A DNA stretch of 64,000 bases from Timema cristinae (taxonomy: Eukaryota > Arthropoda > Insecta > Phasmatodea > Timematidae). Under the pieces are notes generated by a model, which saw only the letters and a list, made by a program, of their open reading frames with translations, ran no database searches and was not told the origin of the DNA. Below, one piece after another: positions 49,398 to 58,393 of this stretch; position 1 is the first letter of the stretch; the number at the start of each line of letters is the position of its first letter. The stretch lies in the NCBI GenBank assembly GCA_039000515.1, contig JBCFYV010000012.1, forward strand, positions 43,092,355 to 43,156,354. The letters run 5' to 3'. A program made the translations under genes and the position numbers.

Positions 49398-50237
49398 ATG
49401 TCACAACTTAAACAGATGCTTCTAGTCCCGCCAGAACTATTTCACAATAAACGCGATGACAATGTCGCCGCCACCACTGATTTTGTACAGATGAAAAAAA
49501 TTCTGAAATCTAGGAAAAAAATGGACGATTATCAAAGATTGGCCAGTTTTAGAAAACATCAGCAGCGTTATTTAACAAACAGGGAGAGAGCGAAACAACC
49601 AATTAAAATACCCATCGTGGGCCCCACACTAATAAAACGTAGACCGGTTGACCTTGCACGACGAAAAAGAAAACGAACTAGGAGGCAGCCGGCGTTTCCA
49701 CCTCCTCGATTCATTTCAGACGAGACCACATATCAAAGCAGTCCTATTAGTGTTGTAGACTCGCCAGAGAAGGAGGGGGGGTGGGTGGAAGGTGAGTCTT
49801 ATTTTGTACCTAGATCAGAATCTGATGAAATTGAAACAGGTTCCACCAAATTATTTGGTAACATAGCGGGAAAATATGTATCACCTTACGTCCACCGGAG
49901 AGTGTCTACTGACCCTATATTTGGAATTAGAAAAGAGGGGGATACTTTTAAAATAGGCAATTCGAGTTTCACCGTAGTCGATAACGATATATACCTGGGT
50001 AACACACACTATAAAGGCACGCAAGGACTTTGGGAGTTGTTGACCAAAAGAAACGTAAATAAAGATATAATTACAGAGAGTGATTTAAAAAAATATAAAG
50101 ACATACTAATTGCCACGAGCGCTCATCGACAAAACTTTGATCCTAACGCGAAAATAACGTCCAGTAGAGGATTGAAATATAAAACAATCATTTCTAAACT
50201 GTTTCCCGCCAGACCACGCTGGAACACACTGAGATGA
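49398..50237 (+). CDS. Conserved Polinton protein, DUF8207-like (279 aa)
   Basis: Starts four bases after the preceding stop. The N-terminal half is basic and probably disordered (KKILKSRKKMDDYQRL, LARRKRKRTRRQ). The C-terminal domain (about 168-275) has DPIFGIRKEGDTFKIG, IYLGNTHYKGTQGLWELLT, YKDILIATSAHRQNFDP and SSRGLKYKTIISKLF. I recognise this pattern as the arthropod Polinton-associated domain that I believe is catalogued as DUF8207. Its function is not known to me; the neighbourhood suggests a virion or DNA-binding role. The stop overlaps the integrase ATG. Confidence 0.88.
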   Translation: MSQLKQMLLVPPELFHNKRDDNVAATTDFVQMKKILKSRKKMDDYQRLASFRKHQQRYLTNRERAKQPIKIPIVGPTLIKRRPVDLARRKRKRTRRQPAFPPPRFISDETTYQSSPISVVDSPEKEGGWVEGESYFVPRSESDEIETGSTKLFGNIAGKYVSPYVHRRVSTDPIFGIRKEGDTFKIGNSSFTVVDNDIYLGNTHYKGTQGLWELLTKRNVNKDIITESDLKKYKDILIATSAHRQNFDPNAKITSSRGLKYKTIISKLFPARPRWNTLR

Positions 50238-51292
50238 GCGCAACGTTAAAAAAATTATATTACAATCTCCCACGGCCTTCGGCTTTCTCGAGCGCCACCA
50301 ATCTTAAAAAGTATAGTCGGTTGAATAAAATAAAAGTAGACGAATGGTTGACCGGGCAGGATGCGTACACTCTTCACAGTGGTTTAAGAAAAAGGTTCCC
50401 ACGTAACCCGTACAGAGTGTCCAATATTGACGATGTGTGGGAGATTGATCTAGTAGATATGAGAGCTTTAAATAAGTACAACCGGGGCGTCAACTATATT
50501 CTAAACATTATTGATGTATTTTCAAAGTACGCGTGGTCTATACCGCTTAAAACAAAATCGGGCGCAGACATCACCGTGGCTATAAAACAGATTTTTAAAA
50601 AAGGTCGACGCCCCCTTTCGATTCAGTCGGACAAGGGTAGGGAATTTTTAAATTCTAAATTTAGAACATTTTTGAAACAAGAGGGCGTTCATTTTTATCA
50701 TTTGCATAATCCGGATATAAAGGGGGCCGTCGTGGAGCGTTTCAATCGCACACTGAAAACTAAAATGTGGAAATATTTCACCGCATTCAACACTCACAAC
50801 TACGTCGATGTGTTGGACAAGCTAGTTCAAAATTATAACGCTAGTGTTCATTCGACTATAGGAATGCCTCCGGCTTCTGTCAAACCTATTCACGTACTTA
50901 AAATATTATTGCGCCTGCGAAAGCGGTGGGCTAAAATTAAATTGGGAAATATTTTGTTCAAGGCGGGCGATCATGTGCGCATAAGTAAAGAAAAAATGAT
51001 TTTAGACAAAGGATACGAGGCTAATTTTACACGAGAAATATTTACCATAGTTAAAGTAATTCCTAGACTTCCCCAACCGGTTTATTCCTTACAGGATCTC
51101 CGCGGGCGGCCTATTGAGGGACATTTTTATAACTACGAACTAGTTCGCGTGCGTCGTCCTACAATTTTTCAAATAGATAAAATAGTACAGAGTAAGCGAA
51201 TTAAGGGCATTCAACATCATCTGGTCAAGTGGAAAGGATACGACAGTTCTTTCAACAGCTGGGTACCTGCGTCTAACATTAAACAAATATGA
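50234..51292 (+). CDS. RVE-family integrase with C-terminal chromodomain
   Basis: Inserts the element into host DNA; Polinton integrases produce the 6-bp duplication seen at the ends. The catalytic core carries D72 (EIDLVD), D133 (QSDKGREF) and E168 (VVERFNRT), with 34 residues between the second and third. An upstream QDAYTLHSGLRKRFPRNPY block is typical of Polinton integrases. An SH3-like region (about 240-310, FKAGDHVRISKEK ... HFYNYELVRV) is followed by a chromodomain at the last 40 residues (HHLVKWKGYDSSFNSWVP), which in related elements targets modified histones. At 352 aa it is intact. It overlaps both neighbours by 4 bp and lies in the middle of the element. Confidence 0.97.
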   Translation: MSATLKKLYYNLPRPSAFSSATNLKKYSRLNKIKVDEWLTGQDAYTLHSGLRKRFPRNPYRVSNIDDVWEIDLVDMRALNKYNRGVNYILNIIDVFSKYAWSIPLKTKSGADITVAIKQIFKKGRRPLSIQSDKGREFLNSKFRTFLKQEGVHFYHLHNPDIKGAVVERFNRTLKTKMWKYFTAFNTHNYVDVLDKLVQNYNASVHSTIGMPPASVKPIHVLKILLRLRKRWAKIKLGNILFKAGDHVRISKEKMILDKGYEANFTREIFTIVKVIPRLPQPVYSLQDLRGRPIEGHFYNYELVRVRRPTIFQIDKIVQSKRIKGIQHHLVKWKGYDSSFNSWVPASNIKQI

Positions 51293-52213
51293 GTCAGTTT
51301 TATGTAGCACTGCCGTCGGATTCGAGCGCCGAATATTACGAGAATAATACACTCTCTTACTATACTACAAAATTGGCACAGTCCATACGGCTAGAACACG
51401 ACCGGTGGGAGGTGGGACTAGCTGAATTATCCTATCCCGTGGGTTTTGAAACTCTTGAAGATAACATTTTATCCAAAGATAAAGAATTGACGGCAAACGT
51501 CGTAGTGACCCAAGTGGGGCGTGTTTCGTTTCCTCAACAAGATTTCACCTCCTTTAAGGAGCTTTATAATAAAATTAAGAGCTCTATAAGTGATAAAGGA
51601 GATCTAGAGGTTTTAATATCCGAATTTCAATGGTACATTCTTCGCGATCAAACAATGTTGACTGAGATTAAAAAACAAAAGGGTGCATGGACTGCCGACA
51701 AGTCACCCATAACTACACGTTTCAAAAACACAATTTCATTTACGGTGGCGAAAAAAAAATTTAAAATAGAATTTCCTGTTCGTCTCTATGTGGGCATCGG
51801 AGACTTAATTACAACCATTCGAAACAGACTACCCAACCTAGAGTCACTTAATGCCGTTAATACACACATGAGGGATTTAATGAGCGAGGATATTAAGGGG
51901 TGTTTTTGCGACCCAATCGTAAACTTCCCGGCTCTGGTTCAATCGAAACGGAACCCGTCTTTGTGTACACAGACATTATAGGACCGCAGTTGCTAGGCGA
52001 CTCTTATGTAAGATGGATTAGAATCATACAGTTCCCCTCCGCCACCGCGCATCACGTGTTCTTTCCTATATTCTATTTTCCCGTCGAGAAATGTAATTTT
52101 GACTCTATAAGCATAGGCTTATACACAAAGTTTGGCGAACGAGTGAATTTTAATCGGGTCCCGTGCCCACCGTAGCGGTTTTACATTTTAGAGAGAGAAA
52201 ACTAGATAAATAG
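51289..52213 (+). CDS. Minor capsid (penton-like) protein, broken by two frame shifts
   Basis: Expected to form the capsid vertices. It opens with FYVALPSDSSAEYYENNTLS and LAQSIRLEHDRWEVGLAEL, the usual start of Polinton penton proteins. It runs in one frame to 51981, continues in the -1 frame (IETEPVFVYTDIIGPQLLGD ... FDSISIGLYTKFGE) and again in the -1 frame to the natural-looking end VLHFRERKLDK before TAG at 52211. The first switch lies within 51897-51981, the second within 52154-52175. Both are of the one-base-loss type. As assembled, no full-length protein can be made. The 5' end overlaps the integrase stop by 4 bp. Confidence 0.9.
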
Positions 52214-52247
52214 ATACGTGACGTAGTAATTTGACTTAGTCTTAACA

Positions 52248-52598
52248 ATGGAGGGAGAGAGAGAAAACATCGGTCCCGTCTATCACACCAGTTATAAAAT
52301 GCAACGGGGACGCGGTCTCGGCGCGTTTTTGGGCGGATTATTTCGATTTGTCAAACCGTTGTTTATGAGGGGGGCGAAAGCGGTGGGAAAACAAGCGTTA
52401 CAAACAGGTTCGCATATTTTGGCCGACATAGCGACACGCGAACCCGGTCAAAAAGTCGGTGATATAATTAAAAAGCGCGTCACTCAGGCGGTCGAGGGAC
52501 GTGGCTTAAAAAGGGTAAAAAAACGTAAACGACTTCATTCGAAGGTGGGCGCCAGACCAAGAGGGAACAAGAGAGCTAAAAAAGATATTTTCGATTAA
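52248..52598 (+). CDS. Basic pVI/pX-like minor virion protein (116 aa)
   Basis: Contains GRGLGAFLGGLFRFVKPL (about 22-39), followed by GAKAVGKQALQTGSHILADI, an amphipathic helical segment. A strongly basic tail follows (RVKKRKRLHSKVG ... GNKRAKKD). In Polinton and adintovirus-like elements proteins of this kind sit beside the capsid genes and have been compared with adenovirus pVI or core proteins that bind DNA or disrupt membranes. That function is inference. A weak acceptor tract (TTTTACATTTTAG, 52179-52191) lies upstream. The gene ends 2 bp before the major capsid gene. Confidence 0.85.
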   Translation: MEGERENIGPVYHTSYKMQRGRGLGAFLGGLFRFVKPLFMRGAKAVGKQALQTGSHILADIATREPGQKVGDIIKKRVTQAVEGRGLKRVKKRKRLHSKVGARPRGNKRAKKDIFD

Positions 52599-52600
52599 TT

Positions 52601-53887
52601 ATGGAGTGTTCAAAAACAGAACTCGATCTTTTCGACGAAAAATGCATTCAAACGGTAATTAAAAATAATAAAGTGGTCGAATACAAACCCATCACTTCCG
52701 TGGACAATGACGCTCAGTTGGAGTTTTTTTGCCCCGGGGATGGCGAGTATTTTCGGGACCTCTCTTCGATTAAATTATATCTTCGTATTCAGCTGGTGAG
52801 GGGGGACGGGACACCGGTCACAGGCGACAATAAAATCGGCTGCGTCAACAACTTGTTAAATTCATTATTCAGTCAAATCAATATCTCTCTCAACGAAACA
52901 CCTATTACAACCTCGACAGACAACTATGCCTACAGGGCTTATTTAGAGACTTTAACTAATTACGGTAGAGACGCCTCCGACACCCACCTGGTGAATGGTA
53001 TGTGGTTTTTGGATACCCCTGCCGCTAACGGTGAACTCGCCGCATCCACAGAGAACAAAGGCTTTGCCACGAGATTAGACTTGTTAAAACATCCGGTCGA
53101 CTTGGTGGGACGTTTACACGCCGACATTTTTAATATTTCACATTTGCTGTTGAAAAATGTATCGTTGCGTGTTAAATTAATTCGCAACAAAAGAGAGTTT
53201 TATCTGCTCACAGACGCGGACAATTTAAACACCGACGTACGGTTGCGAATTTTAGACGCCACCCTCTTTGTGAAACACGTGGATGTGTCGCCGACTATTT
53301 CACTCGCTAGAGAAAAGACACTGTTACGAAAGCCGGCCCAATACCACCTCAATCGGGTGGACGTCAAGTCTGTGACCGTACCCAAAGGATCCAAGTCTGT
53401 GAGTTTAAACAATGTTATTCAAGGGGTGATCCCTAAAATCGTTTTATTCACAATGGTGTCAAACGAGGCGTTTGTGGGCAGTTTGAACACGAATCCGTTT
53501 CAACTGATTCACAGAAACCTCGATCGTTTCGTCCTGTATGTAAATGGAATCCAAAAACATTTGCCCATTTTGATAAATTTTGACAACGTCGGCACGTCCA
53601 CCCTCGCCTATGACACATTGTTTTCGGGATTGGGCATACACCATCAGAACAACGGCCATTTAATCACGCGAGACATGTTCAATAAAGGTTACTTTATGTT
53701 GGCCTTCGACTTGACTCCCGACAGTGCAGGACAGGACTCGCACACCAGCCTTCATACAGAGGGGAACGTGAGATTTGAGTTACAGTTCAAGACAGACCTT
53801 GACACCGCCATAACCTGTTTGTTTTACTCTGAGTACGAGGGGACGGTGTCTATAGATTCTAATCGTGAGGTGAAAATTAATTATTAA
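52601..53887 (+). CDS. Major capsid protein (double jelly-roll)
   Basis: Main shell protein of the predicted virion. It begins MECSKTELDLFDEKCIQT. Family hallmarks visible are LEFFCPGDGEYFRDL, VNNLLNSLFSQINISLNETP, YAYRAYLETLTNYGRDA and, in the second half, NPFQLIHRNLDRFVLYVNG with the C-terminal NVRFELQFKTDL. These match the conserved strands of Polinton hexon-like capsid proteins. At 428 aa it is slightly short of the roughly 450-600 aa common in the family, but it runs without interruption from ATG to stop. It is flanked closely by the pVI-like and protease genes, the usual morphogenesis cluster. Confidence 0.95.
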   Translation: MECSKTELDLFDEKCIQTVIKNNKVVEYKPITSVDNDAQLEFFCPGDGEYFRDLSSIKLYLRIQLVRGDGTPVTGDNKIGCVNNLLNSLFSQINISLNETPITTSTDNYAYRAYLETLTNYGRDASDTHLVNGMWFLDTPAANGELAASTENKGFATRLDLLKHPVDLVGRLHADIFNISHLLLKNVSLRVKLIRNKREFYLLTDADNLNTDVRLRILDATLFVKHVDVSPTISLAREKTLLRKPAQYHLNRVDVKSVTVPKGSKSVSLNNVIQGVIPKIVLFTMVSNEAFVGSLNTNPFQLIHRNLDRFVLYVNGIQKHLPILINFDNVGTSTLAYDTLFSGLGIHHQNNGHLITRDMFNKGYFMLAFDLTPDSAGQDSHTSLHTEGNVRFELQFKTDLDTAITCLFYSEYEGTVSIDSNREVKINY

Positions 53888-53891
53888 CACC

Positions 53892-54395
53892 ATGAATTCT
53901 CATCAAATAGACACACTGCTGCGGGGCAAAATTTCAATCTATAAAGGGACATTTCCTTCGCACCAATTACCTCAAAATTTCACTCGTCCCGCCTTATTTG
54001 TGGTCAATTTAGACCCTCACACTAAACCCGGCTCCCATTGGGTGGTTCTATATTTTTCCAAATTTGGGGAGTATTTTGATACATACGGCAGACGACCGAG
54101 CTTAGCGATGACTAGACTCTTGAAAAAACACTCGACACGATGGAGGTACAACCGCAAACGACTCCAAGGCATAGCCTCCGGTGTGTGCGGCCACTATTGC
54201 TGTCTGTTTGCCGCTGCCAAGGACGCCGGCTGGAGCCTGAGGAGATTCACAGACCTGTTCTCAACCGCCAACTTGTGTAAGAACGACCGACTGGCCGTCA
54301 CGCTGTTCAAACGTCGCTTTGGCCGCTGTCCAAGATGTACTAGCAGGGGTGCCCAGACGTGTGTTCCAGCATTAGATATAAAAGGTATACTATAA
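53892..54395 (+). CDS. Adenain-like cysteine protease (maturation protease)
   Basis: Processes virion precursor proteins in related systems (Ulp1/adenain clan CE). The catalytic triad is visible: H49 in GSHWVVLYF, D63 in YFDTYG, and C99 in SGVCGHYC, with oxyanion Q92 seven residues before it, the same spacing as in adenain. At 167 aa it is the usual compact size. The C-terminus RCPRCTSRG has a CxxC pair. It follows the major capsid gene by 4 bp. A promoter-like TATAAAAG overlaps its last codons. Confidence 0.93.
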   Translation: MNSHQIDTLLRGKISIYKGTFPSHQLPQNFTRPALFVVNLDPHTKPGSHWVVLYFSKFGEYFDTYGRRPSLAMTRLLKKHSTRWRYNRKRLQGIASGVCGHYCCLFAAAKDAGWSLRRFTDLFSTANLCKNDRLAVTLFKRRFGRCPRCTSRGAQTCVPALDIKGIL

Positions 54396-54411
54396 TTTTA
54401 TTTAATCATTT
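54377..54411 (+). promoter_or_regulatory. Core promoter P2: TATAAAAG and TCATTT initiator
   Basis: TATAAAAG at 54377-54384 and TCATTT at 54406-54411, with 31 bp from the first T to the initiator A (54408). Spacing and initiator are the same as at P1. The next ATG is 54431, the start of the following gene, giving a leader of about 23 nt. Confidence 0.65.
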
Positions 54412-54430
54412 GTATTCAATTATCTGGCAT

Positions 54431-54910
54431 ATGAACATCATCATGTCGGCCATCTTTGATTTTTCATTTATCGTAAACTCGAAAAAGGAGTGGGTGATCA
54501 CCGAGCTAGCCATAGTTTTCATCGACGAGAAACAATCGTCGTGCTATCAATTCAATAAAACCACCGGCTTGTGTTACTCCAAATTGGATGCAATTCTAAA
54601 ACAAAATTTAGATAAAGCCTTCGTCCCTTACGCATATAATAAACAAAAAGGGAATTTCTTGTCCCGTCTCACCGGCCGGACATTCATCCCACTACGTGAG
54701 GACTATAAATGTCCCTTTGTTGATTTGATCAACTCAAATTGTTGGGGATGTACCGCCCCTTGTCACGACATCACCCCGTGCGCGTTAAAAAATGCAAATG
54801 CTTTGGCACGATTCGTCAGATTTCACAGCGCCGATCAATTGTATAAATTTTGTCCAATCACCGACGACGACGACGACCACAATACTAGCTTTAATTGTGA
54901 CGACTGTTGA
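54431..54910 (+). CDS. Uncharacterised 159-aa Polinton protein, exonuclease-like start pattern
   Basis: The start is set at ATG 54431, the first ATG after the predicted P2 initiator (a second is 4 codons further). The frame is open from 54359, but that part overlaps the protease gene and the promoter. The N-terminus IFDFSFI ... WVITELAIVFIDEK echoes the 168-aa protein at 47893 and the first two strands of DnaQ-like folds. The middle has cysteines CPFVDLINSNCWGCTAPC, and the C-terminus an aspartate run followed by CDDC, both possible metal sites. I do not recognise a named family. Confidence 0.75.
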   Translation: MNIIMSAIFDFSFIVNSKKEWVITELAIVFIDEKQSSCYQFNKTTGLCYSKLDAILKQNLDKAFVPYAYNKQKGNFLSRLTGRTFIPLREDYKCPFVDLINSNCWGCTAPCHDITPCALKNANALARFVRFHSADQLYKFCPITDDDDDHNTSFNCDDC

Positions 54911-54916
54911 TTACAG
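54905..54916 (+). promoter_or_regulatory. Possible 3' splice acceptor before the last gene
   Basis: GTTGATTACAG directly after the stop of the 159-aa gene. The 25 bases from there to ATG 54942 contain no ATG. Confidence 0.45.
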
Positions 54917-54941
54917 GTCATCAGTCTAGACGCAGACAGCG

Positions 54942-55490
54942 ATGAAGACGTGCAGCTGTAATATGGTGCAGGATGAATCACCCTCGTTGCTAACCAAGAC
55001 TTTCTACCTAAACGACAAACAGAACAAACACGTGGCAGTGGGTCTCTTCCCTGACCGCAACTTTTACGCTCACGTGATGTTTTCATCGAGTTCTAATCGT
55101 CTAATACTCACCGTCCCCCAATGGAACTTTCTCGTCAAAGAAATGCCGTTTTGGTCCGAGTGTGTGCAGACGTGTGTAAACTTCGAGTCCACCATGGACG
55201 ACTTTATCGTTGTGGTGAAAAAACTTTTCGGCGTGTGGAAATTGTGTCTGAGTGATAAAAAAAACATTCAGATCTACCTGTCTACGGATGAAATAAAAAC
55301 TCTGTAAAATCTTGAAAAATATATCACACGACATGTAAAATATCTAAACCACCCAAATGTATCGACGTTCATAGACAATACGCTCACCTCCAAATCGTTT
55401 GTAGACCCGCCCGATCCTATCCCATATTTTGACTATCTGTCACTCTATGACGATCTTTGTATTTTTATGGATAACAATAATAAATTGTGA
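54942..55490 (+). CDS. Conserved Polinton 3'-terminal protein interrupted by an in-frame TAA
   Basis: The first 121 codons run from ATG 54942 to TAA at 55305-55307. They include KHVAVGLFPDRNFYAHVMF and LILTVPQWNFLVKEMPF, a pattern I recognise from small proteins near the end of many arthropod Polintons (function unknown to me). After the TAA the same frame stays open for 60 more codons (LEKYITRHVKYLNHPNVS and SFVDPPDPIPYFDYLSLY) to TGA at 55488-55490. Composition and continuity suggest these codons are the rest of the protein, cut by a nonsense change. A genuine short form cannot be excluded. Confidence 0.75.
55479..55484 (+). terminator. Polyadenylation signal AATAAA
   Basis: AATAAA overlaps the last codons of the 3'-terminal gene and is followed by a T-rich stretch at 55499-55506. 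It is the first such signal after the plus-strand gene series. Confidence 0.5.
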
Positions 55491-55759
55491 AATATGTATT
55501 TTTTTTATTATAATTAAATTTGAAAAAACTTGTATTTATTTTTTCATTTATAGTAATATTACCCTCTCATTTAAATATTTGTAGTAAGAGCGTTAAAATA
55601 TATCAATTATTTGATATATAAATAACTAAAAAATTTAAAACAAATTACAATTCATTTACACTTTTTAAAAAAAAACTTGCGTCAATCATATTATAAGTGA
55701 CGTAAAAAAAAAATCCAATGTCTGACGCGACCACAACGTCATAGTCACAGGCTGACCAA
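55491..55759. other. AT-rich right interior of the Polinton, no gene
   Basis: No open frame. AT-rich up to about 55680, then rich in GACGTCA-like words. Confidence 0.5.
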
Positions 55760-56060
55760 CAGTCAATACAACAATCAGGATGACGTCACAATACTATAGC
55801 ATACCTACCGACACGTCCAACAGGCTGACGGCAGGGCTGACCTTACTCAATAAAACATGGCAGGGCTGACCAAATAAAACGTCACCATATTTTGAATAAT
55901 TAACGACCTGCAGTCAATACAACAATCAGGATGACGTCACAATACTATAGCATACCTACCTACACGTCCAACAGGCTGACGTCAGGGCTGACCTTACTCA
56001 ATAAAACATGGCAGGGCTGACCCAATAAAACGTCACCATATTTTGAATAATTAACGACCC
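55760..56060 (+). repeat. 151-bp tandem duplication near the right end
   Basis: Two units, 55760-55910 and 55911-56060, begin CAGTCAATACAACAATCAGG and end ATTAACGACC, differing at only a few bases. Each unit holds GATGACGTCAC and the word GGCTGAC several times. Confidence 0.92.
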
Positions 56061-56083
56061 AAATCTAATGTGACGTCCAAATG

Positions 56084-56220
56084 CGGAACGTCACCATACA
56101 CACACACACAGGATGAACTCACTCACTGACGTCACTAAAGCCTGGCGTCACTTACAGACGCAGTCAATATTATTTTAATAACAGTGACGTAAAACTGGAT
56201 ATAGTCACCCTCTTACTACT
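56084..56220 (-). repeat. Right terminal inverted repeat
   Basis: Complement of 39461-39600, ending CACCCTCTTACTACT. It has a shorter CA run and one extra GACGTCA-type block near 56129. Confidence 0.93.
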
Positions 56221-56226
56221 GACAGT
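56221..56226. repeat. Target-site duplication, right copy (GACAGT)
   Basis: Exact repeat of 39455-39460. Confidence 0.95.
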
Positions 56227-56323
56227 CATAATAACTTTGAAGGAATAAATAAATTCACTTTAATTTCTAAAATATACTCAATGGATAATATTTGATCAAA
56301 TCTCGTATTTTTCTCTACCCGCA

Positions 56324-56324
<1 letters not shown>

Positions 56325-56375
<51 letters not shown>

Positions 56376-56640
56376 GCACCTCGTCTACTACCCGTTCGGG
56401 TTATACGCACTTACGCTAATGTGCAATGGTAGGGTGAATGTGAGATGAAATGAAGGACCTACAGTTTAACGTGGAATACGAACCACGGTGGAGGCCTGGC
56501 ATTCCTCACATTCACAAGATGTCTTGTCAGAGGTGAAGGAAGGGTTTGGCAATCAGATAAATCTGTGCCGGGACCGAGGATTGAACCCCGGACGCCAGCA
56601 CAGAGGTCCGACACCTTACCCCTAGACCACCAGGTTACCG
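56325..56640 (-). repeat. SINE family B, near full-length minus copy
   Basis: An AAT run meets a TTATT run at about 56326-56376 (a palindromic junction). Then come the tail complement (CTACTACCCGTTCGGGTTAT), body and tRNA-like head complement ending CCACCAGGTTACC. It starts only about 100 bp outside the Polinton. Confidence 0.85.
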
Positions 56641-58389
56641 CAAATAATATTAAATACTTTAAATCAGGATTTGGGCCCTTAAATTATATAGTTTTTTGAC
56701 TCATCTTGTTACAAATAAAGTAAATTTCTTTTAGAGTTAATTTGTTATTTTCATTACATATGTGGAATATAATAATTAATAGGTACTCATTAATAAATTC
56801 ATAATAAGATATTCACAGTAATTAATATTCTGGAAAAGGTGAGACGTGTTTTATATTACCATTTACAACCTATGAATGTAGGTAGCAATGCTGCCAAAAT
56901 AGCGTGTTGCGTGGATAAATCTTTAACAGCTAAACAAACAAAAAATGCCAGCCCATATATTAATGAAAGCAAACATAATTAACTAGGTATGAAACATATA
57001 ATTGATTTTATAAGAAAGAGAACGAACAAGTAAAATTAATTTAGTAGATCAAACCATTTGGACATCGCAGAAAGACATAACCTCTACCCCATCACTCCTT
57101 CCCAACAGTCAATAAATAATTTAAGGATTCTAACTCGGCCCTTAGGCATAGCTAGGCAAACTATCCAGCAGTCTCGTGTGGAGGTAAAGCATACCGCGCG
57201 GGCTGAAACAAGAGTTGCTACTTTTCAATCCCGATAGAGTGTACATTATGGTATGGACAAAACAATGTTTCCGTTCAAATATGTTGAGAGGAAAAAGTAT
57301 GAAATTTTAATTTTTATTAGCTTCTGCCAAAACACATTTTAATGAGGTAATTGAGTGTTGTAGTTCCAAAGACTTTGAGATATCCATTATAGTATGGATT
57401 GAACAATTATTTAAGTTTAAATATGTAATGCAGTAGAAAGTATAACATTAACATTTTTAGGTTAGTATCTGTCAAACGAGTTAAAAAATAACTAAGTACT
57501 GTTGAATTATCTAAGTCTTATCTGTTTCCTTGTCCCATTACTCCTTAGTGAAATCCGGCATCGGCAAAGATGCAATTATTACTTCATTCCGACATGTTTT
57601 GGTATTTATTGTACCATATTCATGGGAAATGCAAAACGAAATTGAAGAAGCATGACGAATACATTGAAACTTAAAGTTATTCAAGAAGTCTAGAAAATCA
57701 CCATAGGATATTTATGAATACGTAACAGAAAATTACTAAATAACCAAGCTTACTAGAGTCGTTGAGAAGAACCCAGCATGTTAATACGACGGCAAGATGT
57801 TAACTAACTAGGGTGTGGTCCAACAAAAATAAATGTTTGTGAAAACAAAAGCTTTTTAATATGATAGATATAAATTAAAGTTTACAAGACCTTGGTGTTG
57901 AAATTGATAATTAATGTTAATTGTTTATATTTGATAATATTTTATTCACCTGAAGTAAAGCTTACTCATATATTTTGAATGTAACTTCACTCAATACATC
58001 TACCAAATGATTAACTGTTTAAATTTTAATATTAAGTTATTTATTTATATCTCTAAAGCAATCTATCTAATTCGTAGATTTAAAAATTTTAATTATTGCT
58101 TAGCAATACTTTGGTTAATTTTCTAATTTAAGAAGTGTGGCTTACTAGTTAGGGTTTATTTAAATTTATCATTTACAACAATAAATAAAATCACTCTTGA
58201 AATTAAGCTGTGCCATATTTTATTTATTGTATCAGTAGAGGTAAATTGTATTTGGAGCCTTGCATTCCATGTGTAGATAGTTTCATTAGGTTTTTAGTCC
58301 ATGTCAAGAGAAATAATAAGCTCCATGAAATTATGCAGTCCATTGTTGTAACATTCCAAATTCTGTTATAACTGTGGGTAAGGTCAAGA
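56641..58389. other. AT-rich DNA with a weak direct repeat
   Basis: Two related segments near 57235-57340 and 57380-57480 (TTATGGTATGGACAAAACAA against TTATAGTATGGATTGAACAA). Positions 57773-57805 form one half of a 33-bp inverted repeat with 60041-60073. No gene seen. Confidence 0.5.
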
Positions 58390-58393
58390 AATC

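Larger units (their letters stand above)
39461..56220 (+). mobile_element. Polinton/Maverick element, 16,760 bp, all core genes present
   Basis: The element is bounded by inverted terminal repeats that start AGTAGTAAGAGGGTGACTAT and by a perfect 6-bp target duplication. It encodes a protein-primed DNA polymerase, packaging ATPase, integrase, adenain-like protease, double-jelly-roll major capsid protein and penton-like protein, plus a dUTPase and accessory genes. All genes except one lie on the plus strand in a compact order with overlaps of 1-23 bp or short gaps. By comparison with the family this is an endogenous polintovirus-type element. One break in the polymerase, two in the penton gene and an in-frame stop in the last gene suggest recent loss of function, or base-level assembly error. 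The perfect target duplication argues for fairly young insertion. Confidence 0.97.
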
